Assembly: GCF_900142135.1 (NCBI RefSeq)
Contig: NZ_FQZU01000031.1
Span: 1 to 64,000, forward strand
Direction: 5' to 3'
Origin: Desulfatibacillum alkenivorans DSM 16219
GTDB lineage: Bacteria > Desulfobacterota > Desulfobacteria > Desulfobacterales > Desulfatibacillaceae
DNA length: 64,000 nt
Shown here: in pieces, positions 1 to 8,632 of the stretch
Layout: each line of letters starts with the position of its first letter
Numbering within the stretch: position 1 is the stretch's first letter
Translations under genes and position numbers: made by a program
Notes under the pieces: model-generated
The model's input: the letters and a program-made list of their open reading frames with translations, nothing else
Told to the model about the DNA's origin: nothing
The model's database searches: none

Positions 1-1
1 C

Positions 2-136
2 GAGACGGCCAAGGCCAACGGCCTGGAGCCCTTCGCCTACCTGAAGGTTTTATTTGAAAGACTCCCCCTGGCGACTTGCCGGGAAGACTACCAAGCCCTC
101 CTGCCAACCCCGGATTTTAACCTCTCCAACGATTGA
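2..136 (+). mobile_element. IS66-family transposase, C-terminal end (cut by window edge)
   Basis: The frame opens at the window edge and gives 44 residues before TGA. It begins ETAKANGLEP, continues with FAYL and FERLPLA, and has an EDYQALLP segment near the end. This is the characteristic C-terminus of IS66-type (TnpC) DDE transposases. The last residues (TPDFNLSND) differ from the usual LLPWN-type ending, so the 3' end may be degenerate or recombined. It overlaps the convergent gene ending at 117 by 20 bases. Whether the upstream element is intact cannot be seen. Its presence marks the left end of the window as an accessory region. Confidence 0.8.
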
Positions 137-785
137 TTCTTATCCCTGCCGGGTACTTCTTTGGACGCTTACTTTGTTTTCCAACAGAGGGATTCCTCCC
201 TCGAAGAAAGGCGATTTTTTCTGCCATATCGCTTGCAACATCATATAAACTCATAGTGCTGCTGTCTTTAAACCATAAGCCGCCCGTAATTACTCCGTAT
301 GAGTTTCCCGAAACGGAAGCGATCTCTTCACAAGAGGCTGGGCATTCCCTTATATGCCTCAGGCTCCCTATTAAATCTGATAAAAAACAATCTACCTTTC
401 TTGGGACTCGTGCCCCCGAAGCAAACCCATGCAATGGAAGATATACATCCCTGCCAATTTCCATAATTGATTGTTGTATCCCAGGACACAGTTTTTCAAC
501 GGTTTTAGGTACTACGATTCTTGTGTCCTGCGGACATTGAGAGGATAAAATCCACAAAATGGTTTTTTCAATAACGTTTGATGAAGGCTGCTCTGAATAA
601 AGACGAAAATGGACACAGTTCCTTTCTTCGTTAAAAAGCACTATTCGCCATATCGGTTGACGCGGTTTGCTTTTTTGAAATTTTACTTCTCCTGACTTTA
701 GCTGATAGTAGTGGGGAGATGATCCGACAAGCAACTTAAGAAATCCGTTTGAATGTCTATCGCCAGCGTTTGCTTCCAACTCCAT
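117..785 (-). CDS. Hypothetical protein, probable partner of the HNH protein
   Basis: The product is about 222 residues with no family I recognise. The ATG at 785 is preferred over the in-frame GTG at 803 because a GAGGAG ribosome site lies 7 bases before it. The gene begins 11 bases after the HNH gene stop at 797, so the two are probably co-transcribed. The protein is rich in Arg and Lys towards its C-terminus (KQSKRPKKYP), has scattered Cys residues and no signal peptide or membrane segment. Codon use is more AT-rich than in the housekeeping genes to the right, which together with the adjacent IS66 fragment suggests acquisition by transfer. Confidence 0.55.
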   Translation of the reverse strand: MELEANAGDRHSNGFLKLLVGSSPHYYQLKSGEVKFQKSKPRQPIWRIVLFNEERNCVHFRLYSEQPSSNVIEKTILWILSSQCPQDTRIVVPKTVEKLCPGIQQSIMEIGRDVYLPLHGFASGARVPRKVDCFLSDLIGSLRHIRECPASCEEIASVSGNSYGVITGGLWFKDSSTMSLYDVASDMAEKIAFLRGRNPSVGKQSKRPKKYPAGIRINRWRG

Positions 786-796
786 GTTCAATCTCC

Positions 797-1465
797 TCAA
801 CACCGTCCAAAATGTTTCATGAAAAGAGCATCAATTTTTTTTTCATCCATAATTTGAAAAATCCTTGATTTTGCATGGTTAGAAGTGGGGTAGGTGTCTT
901 TGCCAGAAATCCTATCTTCGCACTTAAGGGAAATAACCGAAATTTCATATTTATCACCAACAGAAATTATTTCGATTTTGTACTTTCCCTTGCGGATATA
1001 TTCAATGTTGCCATCGCTTTTCCATCGCGGCGATTTACAAAAATTTTTCCTTCTTCTCGTAAAAGAAGACCCCTTCTTATTTCCTGTGAGTCTGTCGCAG
1101 CAATCCGTTCCAACTCCAATTGGAGCCCATTTTTGGTGGTGCAAATAATATACATGGCGAATTTGTGTCTCGCAGAACTCACAAGATCCAGACAAGTCAC
1201 CTAAGTCCTCATATCCCATGAAACCCCAACCATGTACTGGAAGGGTTATATCATGTTCAGCAGCGTGACATCGCTTACAAAGCGTCTCACACGCCTCATG
1301 GGGATATTCCCACGGGAGACGATGACTTTCATAATATGTATGATGAACTTGGAGTATAACCCGATCACTTTGTTGCTTTCCACAGCGTACACATTGCCCA
1401 TCATCCAGATCAATAATATGGTCTCTAAACTTTATCCATTCAGGATGCTTATAAAGATTCCCCAT
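797..1465 (-). CDS. HNH-type endonuclease-like protein with extra zinc cluster
   Basis: The 222-residue product has C25-x2-C28, then HHTYYE at residues 41-46, then C63-x2-C66-H67. This is the layout of an HNH nuclease fold, with the His-His pair at the active site and four Cys holding structural zinc. A second Cys group follows (C95, C98, C122, C123), resembling a small zinc ribbon. The C-terminal half is basic (TRRRKNF, then alternating Lys-rich segments). A GGGAG site lies 7 bases before ATG. It leads a two-gene unit with the unknown gene downstream. The family suggests DNA cleavage; the target is unknown. A restriction or mobile-element role is inferred from the neighbourhood only. Confidence 0.7.
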   Translation of the reverse strand: MGNLYKHPEWIKFRDHIIDLDDGQCVRCGKQQSDRVILQVHHTYYESHRLPWEYPHEACETLCKRCHAAEHDITLPVHGWGFMGYEDLGDLSGSCEFCETQIRHVYYLHHQKWAPIGVGTDCCDRLTGNKKGSSFTRRRKNFCKSPRWKSDGNIEYIRKGKYKIEIISVGDKYEISVISLKCEDRISGKDTYPTSNHAKSRIFQIMDEKKIDALFMKHFGRC

Positions 1466-1706
1466 TTTTGAACTCCCAGTTCACTTTTTGATGTAAATAA
1501 AGTGGTATTATTTTCTTAAAATGAAGTCAATATCAAATCCATTATTCCGGAAAGTTTGCTTAAAATAATTAGCATAAAATTCAATAATTTATATTTAATA
1601 GAACATATTCATCTGGCTCCTCTGCTTGATTCCTGCTCATAATTTTGATATTTTTTTGCCTGTTTTCATATCTTTAGATATTGTAATTTATATGGAGGAG
1701 GCATTC

Positions 1707-2363
1707 TTGATAATCTCTGAACCCACTCGATATGGTGCCGGGATGTATCTCTATGGAGACTATTGGGATCTTCACAGTCTTCATAAATTGATCCATCGTT
1801 TGGCAGACGGATATCCCATCGAAGGAGAACTGGTGGATTTCTTGCTAAGTCTGGCCTATGAAATACGGCATGCATACCAAGGAGATCGCTTAGAGGAGAG
1901 CTTCGGATTCGACGAGTTAGATCAAGTCAATTACAGGGGGGTGCCTTTACTATGGCCCGTACTTATACCGCAAATAGGTTTGTTACGATGGGCGGCCGCG
2001 TATCATCCAACCTCGAAAAAAGATCAAGCGACCCTGCTGATTCTTGAACATTGTGTTGAGGACTCCTTAATAGAATATGACAAGTCAATAGGTGACTGTG
2101 TTTATGATCTACGAACCATGTTTGATTGGCTCAATAAAGACTATTACGTGCAGTTCGTATACAAATGTGCTTATAGTTATCTATTTGACAGCAAAGGCGG
2201 CAAAGCTCGTTTTAAAAGGTTGCCTCTCGTTTTGCGAATGATGCATCCTTCGTCGAACGAGTACAGAATTTTTGCTGAGCACCTTGAAAGCCGGGCAACA
2301 GAACTTGGGACAAGTCCGCATAGTCTTCAAGATTGGTCTACTTGGCCAGATTTTAGATGGTAA
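1707..2363 (+). CDS. Hypothetical protein, possibly DUF6904-like
   Basis: The start is taken as TTG at 1707 because GGAGGAGG (1694-1701) lies five bases before it; the longer ATG starts at 1626 and 1692 have no ribosome site. The product is 218 residues and begins MIISEPTRYG. The N-terminal region, with GMYLYGDYWDLHSLHKLIHR, recalls a family of unknown function in which a G-D-(Y/F)-x-D-L segment is conserved (DUF6904, from memory). The remainder is predicted alpha-helical with several Trp and Tyr residues. There is no signal peptide. It sits between the HNH gene (divergent) and the NucS-like nuclease, in the AT-rich accessory segment. Function unknown. Confidence 0.6.
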   Translation: MIISEPTRYGAGMYLYGDYWDLHSLHKLIHRLADGYPIEGELVDFLLSLAYEIRHAYQGDRLEESFGFDELDQVNYRGVPLLWPVLIPQIGLLRWAAAYHPTSKKDQATLLILEHCVEDSLIEYDKSIGDCVYDLRTMFDWLNKDYYVQFVYKCAYSYLFDSKGGKARFKRLPLVLRMMHPSSNEYRIFAEHLESRATELGTSPHSLQDWSTWPDFRW

Positions 2364-2461
2364 AATAGGAGGCTGATAAGTGAGACGCAACTTTCTAAAG
2401 TTGCCGCCTTGGCTGTCCTGTTCATGGCATGTTAAGGGAAATAGTTCGGATAGGAGGAGAG

Positions 2462-3532
2462 ATGTCTTTTAATATGCAATTATGGGAAGTTCGCAATGGC
2501 AAGTTGGTTGACCTAAGGAGTTCCGCACTTGACAAAGAGGAGCGGCTGGAAAACTGGATTGCTAAAGACGCCTCAGTTCTGGGCCTTGAATTGCTGATCA
2601 TTGGCCGACAAGTGACAACCGCTTATCGCGGCAAAATCGACCTCTTGGCTATTAACCGGCAGGGGGACATGGTTGTCATTGAGCTTAAAAAGCACAAGAC
2701 CCCAAGGGACATTGTTTCTCAGGTCTTGGATTATGCCACCTGGGTAAAGGACTTAGGCTACAAAGAAATAAGCGCCATCGCATCCATTTATCTGGGCAAA
2801 AGCCTGTCCTCCGCTTTTACTGATCATTTCAACGAAAGCCTGCCTGAAACCCTCAATAACAATCACAGCATGATCATTGCCGCCGCTGAACTGGATGACG
2901 CATCTGAACGCATTGTCCAGTATTTAGCCGATGAACACGGCTTGAACATCAATGTCATCTTTTTCAACTACTTCCAAAACAACGGGCAGGAAATCGTCGG
3001 CCGGGCATGGTTGATGGACCCAGAAGAGGTCAACGAGCGTTCCGAATCTCGTAAGAAAGCCCCTTGGTCGGGTTATTGGTTTGTCAATGTTGGAGACGGT
3101 GAAAGACGCTCCTGGGAAGATAACATTCAATACGGCTATGTGGGCGCAGGCCACGGCAAGTGGTTTTCCGACGGTCTGAAAAGGCTGCAACCCGGCAATA
3201 AGATTTTTGCTTATATCAAAGGCGAGGGCTATGTTGGTTTTGGCGAGGTTACCCAGCAGGCAGTCATGATTGACCAGTTCATGACGAAAGACTCTGAGGG
3301 AGTAGAAAAGCCTTTATCGGAAGTTCAGTTGAATGCGCCGCGGGCAACGGATAATCTGGGGAATCCGGAATTGGCTGAATGGGCTGTTCGCGTAGTTTGG
3401 CACAAGACGTTTGCCAAGGAGGAGGCTAAGACATTTAAAGGCGTGTTCGCCAATCAGAACATTGCATGCAAGCTGAGACACCCGGAAACTGTAGATTTTT
3501 TGGTCAAGGAATTTGATGTTTTAGAGCAGTGA
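2462..3532 (+). CDS. NucS-like PD-(D/E)XK nuclease fused to a PUA/EVE-like domain
   Basis: The start at 2462 follows AGGAGG by four bases and is preferred over 2429. The 356-residue product has two parts. Residues about 15-160 hold GKIDLLAI followed by VVIELKK, the D...E-x-K core of PD-(D/E)XK nucleases, with a QVLDYATWV helix as in NucS/DUF91-type endonucleases. Residues about 200-350 start GYWFVNVGDG, with KIFAYIKGEGYVGFGEV, resembling EVE/YTH-type PUA-like domains that read modified bases. That combination suggests cleavage of modified DNA. No methyltransferase is seen nearby, so a stand-alone modification-dependent nuclease is the simplest reading. It is followed by a G-rich tract. Confidence 0.65.
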   Translation: MSFNMQLWEVRNGKLVDLRSSALDKEERLENWIAKDASVLGLELLIIGRQVTTAYRGKIDLLAINRQGDMVVIELKKHKTPRDIVSQVLDYATWVKDLGYKEISAIASIYLGKSLSSAFTDHFNESLPETLNNNHSMIIAAAELDDASERIVQYLADEHGLNINVIFFNYFQNNGQEIVGRAWLMDPEEVNERSESRKKAPWSGYWFVNVGDGERRSWEDNIQYGYVGAGHGKWFSDGLKRLQPGNKIFAYIKGEGYVGFGEVTQQAVMIDQFMTKDSEGVEKPLSEVQLNAPRATDNLGNPELAEWAVRVVWHKTFAKEEAKTFKGVFANQNIACKLRHPETVDFLVKEFDVLEQ

Positions 3533-3848
3533 AAAATACCAGCGGGGGGGGGAGGGGGGCATATTTCTCATCCCTGAACTAACTTTCCTACACACCCAAA
3601 TACCATCCGCCAATTAATGTCGGCTCTGATCCTTCATCAAGTATGGCATGCTCGTTCGACGCCGGGCGCTCCTGCCATTCAGCAAGATTGGATCGCCTTT
3701 ATTCAGTATAGGCTGTCGAAAATTTGACCATATAGTCAATGGACAATAGCGGCCTTGTGTTTTTGTAGGGTTTGGGGAAAAAACGTGTCGAGTTTTGCGT
3801 CGACCTATGGGGGGGATGGGGGATCTAATTCAAACTGTTCTGCCCCAA
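3533..3848. other. Intergenic region with G-rich tract, no gene seen
   Basis: This stretch separates the accessory genes from the housekeeping block. A G-rich run near 3544-3559 (ten G, one A, six G) could stall polymerase or fold into a quadruplex. No open frame here has a ribosome site or recognisable protein. It may contain the right boundary of an island. Confidence 0.5.
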
Positions 3849-3884
3849 AAAGAAAAAAGGAGCTTCCTTCGGAAGCCCCTTTGT
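3849..3884 (-). terminator. Rho-independent terminator of tRNA-Pro
   Basis: Read on the minus strand, GGGGCTTCC and GGAAGCTCC pair around a GAAG loop, followed by TTTTTTC. It lies about 15 bases after the tRNA 3' end. Confidence 0.8.
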
Positions 3885-3896
3885 TTCTTTTTGTTT

Positions 3897-3976
<80 letters not shown>

Positions 3977-4058
3977 CGAAAAACGCTTTATACTCCTGCG
4001 ACCGCTCTGTGTCAAGCGATCTTATCGCCTTTTTTCGGCGATTATCAAAAAAAAGAAA

Positions 4059-5144
4059 TTAGCCGTTCTTTTTCTCGAATTCCTTCATGAAATCCACCAG
4101 GGCTTCAACGCCTTCCTGGCTCGTGGGATTGTAGATGGACGCGCGGCATCCGCCCACGGAGCGGTGGCCTTTGAGTCCGCCCAGGCCGTTTTCCAGGGCT
4201 TGGGCCACAAAGGCTTTTTCCAGGTCTTCGCTGGGAAGGCGGAAGGTCACGTTCATCATGGAGCGGGAGTCCTTGTCCGCGGTTCCGGAGTAGAAGTCGC
4301 TGGAGTCGAAAATCGAATAGAGGGTGTCCGCTTTTTTGCGGTTCCTGGCTTCCATTTTCTCCAGGCCGCCGATGGTTTCCTCGATCCACTTGACCACCAG
4401 GCCCACCGTGTAGATGGCGAAGCAGGGAGGGGTGTTGTACATGGAGTTTTTCCCTGCAAAGGTGGTGTATTTGAACATGGAGGGGAGGCTTTCGGGAACC
4501 CTTTCCAGCATGTCCTTGCGGATGATGACCACGCATACGCCTGCGGGGCCCAGGTTCTTTTGGGCGCCGGCGTAGATGAGGCCGAACTTGGAGGCGTCCA
4601 TGGGCCTGCTCATGATGTCCGAGGACATGTCCGCGATCAGGGGGACGTTTCCGGCGTCCGGAAAGTCCGTGTAAGCCGTTCCCTTAATAGTATTGTTGGA
4701 GGTGATGTGCACGTAGGCGGCATTGGGATCCAACGGAATGTCTTTGGGAATGTAGCAGAAGTTCCGATCTTCGGAGGAAGCGGCCACGTTGACGGTCTTG
4801 CCCATGGCCTGGGCTTCCTTGATGGCCTTGGTGGACCATGTGCCGGTGTTCACGTAGTCGGCGGACTGGCCTTCGGGCAGCAGGTTCATGGGAACCAGCG
4901 CAAACTGGGTGCTGGCGCCGCCCTGAAGGAACAGAACCTGGAAGTCGTCGCCCAGGCCCATAAGGCGGTTTATTCTTTCCACGGTTTCGTTGATCACGTC
5001 GTCGAACCATTTGGAACGATGGCTGACTTCCATGATGGACATGCCCGAGCCTTTGAAGTCCAAGAGCTCGGCCTGGATTTCTTCAAGCACCGGCAGCGGA
5101 AGGGCGGCCGGTCCTGCATTGAAATTGTGAATTCTGTTTTTCAT
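4059..5144 (-). CDS. serC: Phosphoserine aminotransferase
   Basis: This 361-residue PLP enzyme converts 3-phosphohydroxypyruvate and glutamate into phosphoserine and 2-oxoglutarate, the second step of serine synthesis. FNAGPAALP at the N-terminus, GGAS near residue 75 and [12 protein letters not shown] around residues 191-202 are SerC hallmarks; K196 is the expected Schiff-base lysine. The C-terminal [15 protein letters not shown] segment binds the phosphate. Length is normal for the family. AAGGA precedes the ATG. It is divergent from serA, so two consecutive pathway steps share one 220-bp control region. Cytoplasmic. Confidence 0.97.
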   Translation of the reverse strand: MKNRIHNFNAGPAALPLPVLEEIQAELLDFKGSGMSIMEVSHRSKWFDDVINETVERINRLMGLGDDFQVLFLQGGASTQFALVPMNLLPEGQSADYVNTGTWSTKAIKEAQAMGKTVNVAASSEDRNFCYIPKDIPLDPNAAYVHITSNNTIKGTAYTDFPDAGNVPLIADMSSDIMSRPMDASKFGLIYAGAQKNLGPAGVCVVIIRKDMLERVPESLPSMFKYTTFAGKNSMYNTPPCFAIYTVGLVVKWIEETIGGLEKMEARNRKKADTLYSIFDSSDFYSGTADKDSRSMMNVTFRLPSEDLEKAFVAQALENGLGGLKGHRSVGGCRASIYNPTSQEGVEALVDFMKEFEKKNG

Positions 5145-5266
5145 GGTAATTGTTTTCCTTATGGTTATGCGCCGCTTTTTTCCCCGGCTTTAAGTAGTCC
5201 GTTTGGATACATGTTCCGATTGGGGGTGTCAAGTGTAAAATTGGTGTGAGGAGCGTCGCTTTGGTC

Positions 5267-5297
5267 TTGACATTGCCGAATATCCTATTAGTATAAC
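5267..5297 (+). promoter_or_regulatory. Possible serA promoter
   Basis: TTGACA (5267-5272) and TATAAC (5292-5297) are separated by 19 bases, longer than ideal; TAGTAT three bases upstream is an alternative -10. The site lies in the serC/serA divergent region, about 70 bases before the serA start. Confidence 0.4.
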
Positions 5298-5368
5298 AAA
5301 CTTTTCCCGATAGGGCTTAAAAGGCCCCCTGGGCGGAAACTCACGCTATTTTAATAATGGAGACAAAA

Positions 5369-6949
5369 ATGAAAGTACTTGTAAGCGACAAACTCGGAGA
5401 AGCTGGCATCCAGCTCTTTGAGGAAGCCCAAGGGATCGAGGTGGACGTCAACACCGGCCTCGAACCCGCTGAGCTCAAAAAGATCATCGGCGATTACGAC
5501 GCGCTAGTCATCCGCAGCGCCACCAAAGTGACCGAAGAGCTTTTGGAAGCCGCCCCCAATTTGAAGGTGGTGGGCCGCGCCGGCATCGGTCTGGACAATG
5601 TGGACATTCCCGCAGCCACCAAAAGGGGCGTGGTCGTTATGAACACCCCGGGCGGCAACGTCGTCACCACCGCCGAGCACGCCATATCCATGATGCTCTC
5701 CCTCACCCGGAACATCCCCCGGGGAACCGCATCCCTCAAAGCCGGCAAATGGGACAAAAAACTGCTCCAGGGCAAGGAAATCTTCAACAAGACCCTGGGC
5801 GTCATCGGTTTCGGCAACATCGGCTCCATCGCGGCCGACAGAGCCAGGGGACTCCGCATGAACGTGATCGTGGCCGACCCCCACGTCACCCCCGAGCGCA
5901 TTGAAAAGGCCGGTTTCGAGGCCGTCAGCCTGGACGAACTGTACGAGCGCTCCGACTACATCACGGTGCACGTGCCCAAAATGAAGGAAACCATCGGCCT
6001 TTTGAACAAGGACGCTTTCGCCAAGATGAAAAAAGGCGTGATGGTCATCAACTGCGCCCGCGGCGGCATCGTGGACGAAGCGGACCTGTACGACGCCATC
6101 AAGGAGGGCAAAGTCGCCGGCGCCGCTCTGGACGTGTTCGCCACAGAGCCTCCCGGAATGATTCCCCTGTTTGAACTGGACAACGTGATCTGCACCCCCC
6201 ATCTGGGCGCCTCCACTGCGGAAGCCCAGACCAACGTGGCCGTGGCCGTGGCCGAACAAATCATCGCCTATCTCCAGACCGGCACGGTCATCAACGCAGT
6301 GAACGCACCGTCCGTCACCGGCGACCTTCTTGAGAAGCTCAAACCCCTCCTGACCCTGGGCGACCGCATGGGATGCCTTCAGGCCCAGCTGGCCCAAGGC
6401 CCGGTCAAGTCCGTCAGCATCGAGTACTATGGGGATTTCCGCGGCCTGGACCTGTCTCCGGTCACCACGGCCATCCTGAAGGGCTTCCTCACCCCGGCGC
6501 TGAAGGACGACGTGAACTTTGTCAACGCCGGCATGCTGGCCCAGGAAAGAGGCGTGAGCGTTACCGAAACCACCCAGGCCGACTCCAAGGACTTCAACAA
6601 TCTGATCAAGGTCATCGCCAAGTCCGACGCCGCCACTCACACCGTGTCCGGCACCATCTACGGCAAGGCCGAGCCCAAGATCGTCCGCATCGACAGCTTT
6701 AGGGTGGAAATGGTGCCCGAGGGCCACGTGCTTCTGATCCACAACGTTGACAAGCCCGGCGCCATCGGCAGCGTGGGCAGCATGTTGGGCGAAGCCTCCG
6801 TGAACATCGCCCGTATGCAGGTCGGCCAGGAAGAGGACGGCAACAGAAACTTCATCGTCATGGAAACCGACACGGAAACTCCCGACGATGTGGTGGCCAG
6901 ATTGCGGGAGCTGCCGCTGGTAAAATCCGTAATTACGGTGGAACTCTAA
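5369..6949 (+). CDS. serA: D-3-phosphoglycerate dehydrogenase (long, ACT-containing form)
   Basis: The enzyme oxidises 3-phosphoglycerate to 3-phosphohydroxypyruvate with NAD+, starting serine synthesis. The start at 5369 follows TGGAGA and gives 526 residues, the length of the long SerA type. The Rossmann motif GFGNIGS is at residues 147-153; catalytic R231 (ARGGIVDE), E260 and H278 (TPHLG) are present. An intervening ASB-type domain (about 320-450) and a C-terminal ACT domain (from about 455, with KPGAIGSVGSML) follow; the ACT domain binds serine in family members with feedback inhibition. Divergent from serC, with a DUF1844 gene 27 bases downstream. Confidence 0.97.
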   Translation: MKVLVSDKLGEAGIQLFEEAQGIEVDVNTGLEPAELKKIIGDYDALVIRSATKVTEELLEAAPNLKVVGRAGIGLDNVDIPAATKRGVVVMNTPGGNVVTTAEHAISMMLSLTRNIPRGTASLKAGKWDKKLLQGKEIFNKTLGVIGFGNIGSIAADRARGLRMNVIVADPHVTPERIEKAGFEAVSLDELYERSDYITVHVPKMKETIGLLNKDAFAKMKKGVMVINCARGGIVDEADLYDAIKEGKVAGAALDVFATEPPGMIPLFELDNVICTPHLGASTAEAQTNVAVAVAEQIIAYLQTGTVINAVNAPSVTGDLLEKLKPLLTLGDRMGCLQAQLAQGPVKSVSIEYYGDFRGLDLSPVTTAILKGFLTPALKDDVNFVNAGMLAQERGVSVTETTQADSKDFNNLIKVIAKSDAATHTVSGTIYGKAEPKIVRIDSFRVEMVPEGHVLLIHNVDKPGAIGSVGSMLGEASVNIARMQVGQEEDGNRNFIVMETDTETPDDVVARLRELPLVKSVITVEL

Positions 6950-6976
6950 AACTTATAAACCACAGGAGTGTGCTTC

Positions 6977-7414
6977 ATGACGGAAGACAAGGGGTTTGAG
7001 GTTCATGACAGACGCGCTTTTGCGTCCCAGGAACCCGAAAAGGAAGAGGCCGTCCAAAAGGATGCTGACGCCGCTCCCGGCCAAGCCGAAGAGAAGCAGT
7101 CTGCTTCGCAAGAGAGCCAGGCCAAGAAGGAATACAACACGGCGGGGACCGGCGCAAGCCAGGCTCTGCCGCAGGTGAACTTCCCCACCTTCATCATTTC
7201 CCTCAGTTCTTCGGTGCTGGTTTATCTGGGGGAAATGGAGGACCCGGCGACCGGGGAGACCGTGGTCAACCTGCCCGTGGCGAAACAGACCATAGACATC
7301 CTGGGAATGCTGGAAGAAAAGACTAAGGGGAACCTGTCGGAGGACGAAAGCCGGCTGCTGCAGAATATTCTGTACGACCTGCGCATGCGCTACGTGGCTT
7401 TGGCCAAGAAATAG
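6977..7414 (+). CDS. DUF1844 family protein
   Basis: The ATG at 6977 follows AGGAG by eight bases, which is better placed than the GTG at 6968. The 145-residue product has a charged, low-complexity N-terminal third (EPEKEEAVQ, GQAEEKQSASQ) and a conserved C-terminal helix-rich domain beginning NFPTFIISLSSSVLVYLGE. That segment, with the D-x-x-T-G and A-K-Q-T-I-D-I-L motifs, matches DUF1844, a small family common in deltaproteobacteria. No biochemical role is known to me. Position between serA and ispE (9 bases from ispE) suggests co-transcription with housekeeping genes. One moderately hydrophobic stretch is present but no clear membrane span. Confidence 0.85.
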   Translation: MTEDKGFEVHDRRAFASQEPEKEEAVQKDADAAPGQAEEKQSASQESQAKKEYNTAGTGASQALPQVNFPTFIISLSSSVLVYLGEMEDPATGETVVNLPVAKQTIDILGMLEEKTKGNLSEDESRLLQNILYDLRMRYVALAKK

Positions 7415-7423
7415 GCCGCCATC

Positions 7424-8278
7424 GTGCCCCACAGGCTTGAAATAGCATCCCCGGCAAAGGTCAACCTGACCCTGCGGATATGCGGCAGGCGGGACGACGG
7501 ATTCCATGAGATCGAGTCTCTCATGGCGCCCATCAGCCTGAGCGACCGCGTGATCCTGGAAGCCGGGGGAAGCGGAATCCGCATCCGGTGCGATGCGCCG
7601 GGGATCCCGGAGGACGAAGCCAACCTGGCCTGGAGGGCCGCGGACCTGTTTTTCAAGGAAAGCGGCTCCGGGCCGGGTCTTTCGATCACCCTGGAGAAAA
7701 ACATCCCGGCGGGCGCCGGCCTGGGGGGCGGCAGCGGAAACGCAGCCAGCGTCCTGAACGGCCTGAATACGCTTTTAGGGAGGCCGTTCTCCCTGGAAAA
7801 GCTGGCGGATATGGGCGCCCGGATAGGGTCCGACGTGCCGTTTTTTGTGTACGGCAAGCCCGCCTGGATAACCAGCGTGGGCGAAGCTATTGATTTGGTG
7901 AGAGGTCTTTATCCACACCATCTTGTGGTTGTGTTTCCCGGGATCGAGGCATCCACGGCCAAGGTATACAAAAAGTGTAATTTGGCGTTGACAAGGTGCA
8001 AAAAAATTCATAGGGTGCCTGACTTGACGGGGGACCCGGCTTATGTGGAAGGTCTGCTTTGCAATGACCTGGAAAGGCCGGCCCTGGAAGAGTATCCGGG
8101 AATAGGAAAAGCCAAGGATGCGCTTTCGCAAACCCAGGCGTTGGGAGTGCTCATGTCCGGGAGCGGAAGTTCGGTGTTCGGGCTGTTCCGGCAAGAAGCC
8201 GAAGCCGTGGAAACGCGGCGGACTCTGGAGTCCAAACATCCCGGATGGCGGGTTTTTTCCTGCCGGCTGCTCGTCTGA
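7424..8278 (+). CDS. ispE: 4-diphosphocytidyl-2-C-methyl-D-erythritol kinase
   Basis: IspE phosphorylates the 2-hydroxyl of CDP-methylerythritol with ATP in the non-mevalonate isoprenoid pathway. The 284-residue GHMP kinase starts at GTG 7424. SPAKVNLTL near residue 10 supplies K12; the phosphate loop PAGAGLGGGSGNAA is at 96-109, and SDVPFF carries the catalytic Asp at 137. A C-terminal MSGSGSSVFG motif is also diagnostic. The GTG lacks a strong ribosome site, consistent with translational coupling to the DUF1844 gene 9 bases upstream. It shows the organism makes isoprenoids by the MEP route. Confidence 0.95.
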   Translation: MPHRLEIASPAKVNLTLRICGRRDDGFHEIESLMAPISLSDRVILEAGGSGIRIRCDAPGIPEDEANLAWRAADLFFKESGSGPGLSITLEKNIPAGAGLGGGSGNAASVLNGLNTLLGRPFSLEKLADMGARIGSDVPFFVYGKPAWITSVGEAIDLVRGLYPHHLVVVFPGIEASTAKVYKKCNLALTRCKKIHRVPDLTGDPAYVEGLLCNDLERPALEEYPGIGKAKDALSQTQALGVLMSGSGSSVFGLFRQEAEAVETRRTLESKHPGWRVFSCRLLV

Positions 8279-8346
8279 TTCTCGCTGTCCGAACGGAAAG
8301 ACCTCCGTTTCGGGCGGCGGTTAAAAAAAATTTGGTTATAGCTTGC

Positions 8347-8421
8347 AGGGGCGTCGTCAAGCGGTAAGACACATGGTTTTGGTCCATGCATTCGGGGGTT
8401 CGAATCCTCCCGCCCCTGCCA
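8347..8421 (+). tRNA. tRNA-Gln (TTG)
   Basis: Acceptor AGGGGCG pairs with CGCCCCT; the anticodon stem CATGG/CCATG holds loop TTTTGGT (anticodon TTG, reading CAA and wobble CAG). The T arm GGGGG-TTCGAAT-CCTCC is standard and GCCA ends the gene. It lies between ispE and prs, as in many related genomes. Confidence 0.95.
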
Positions 8422-8632
8422 TTTCATTGAATTGCACGTTGCAGTGTTGAGCGTGTTACGCGGGGAGCCTGCACCAAGCCGGAACCTTGACGGCGCTAAG
8501 GCCGATCTTTGGGGCGCACGGCATGCTTAGAATCCTCAGCGCGCCACAGGCCTTGTTATCGGGAAGATGACAGGGCCGTGTTTGTGGTCAAGGGGCCTAA
8601 TCGGCCAAGAAAGGCCGGAAAAAAAGGACGAC

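Noticed and set aside
5504-6742. 412-residue minus-strand frame across serA
   Set aside because: Antisense shadow with G/H/V-rich composition; serA is clear in the other strand.
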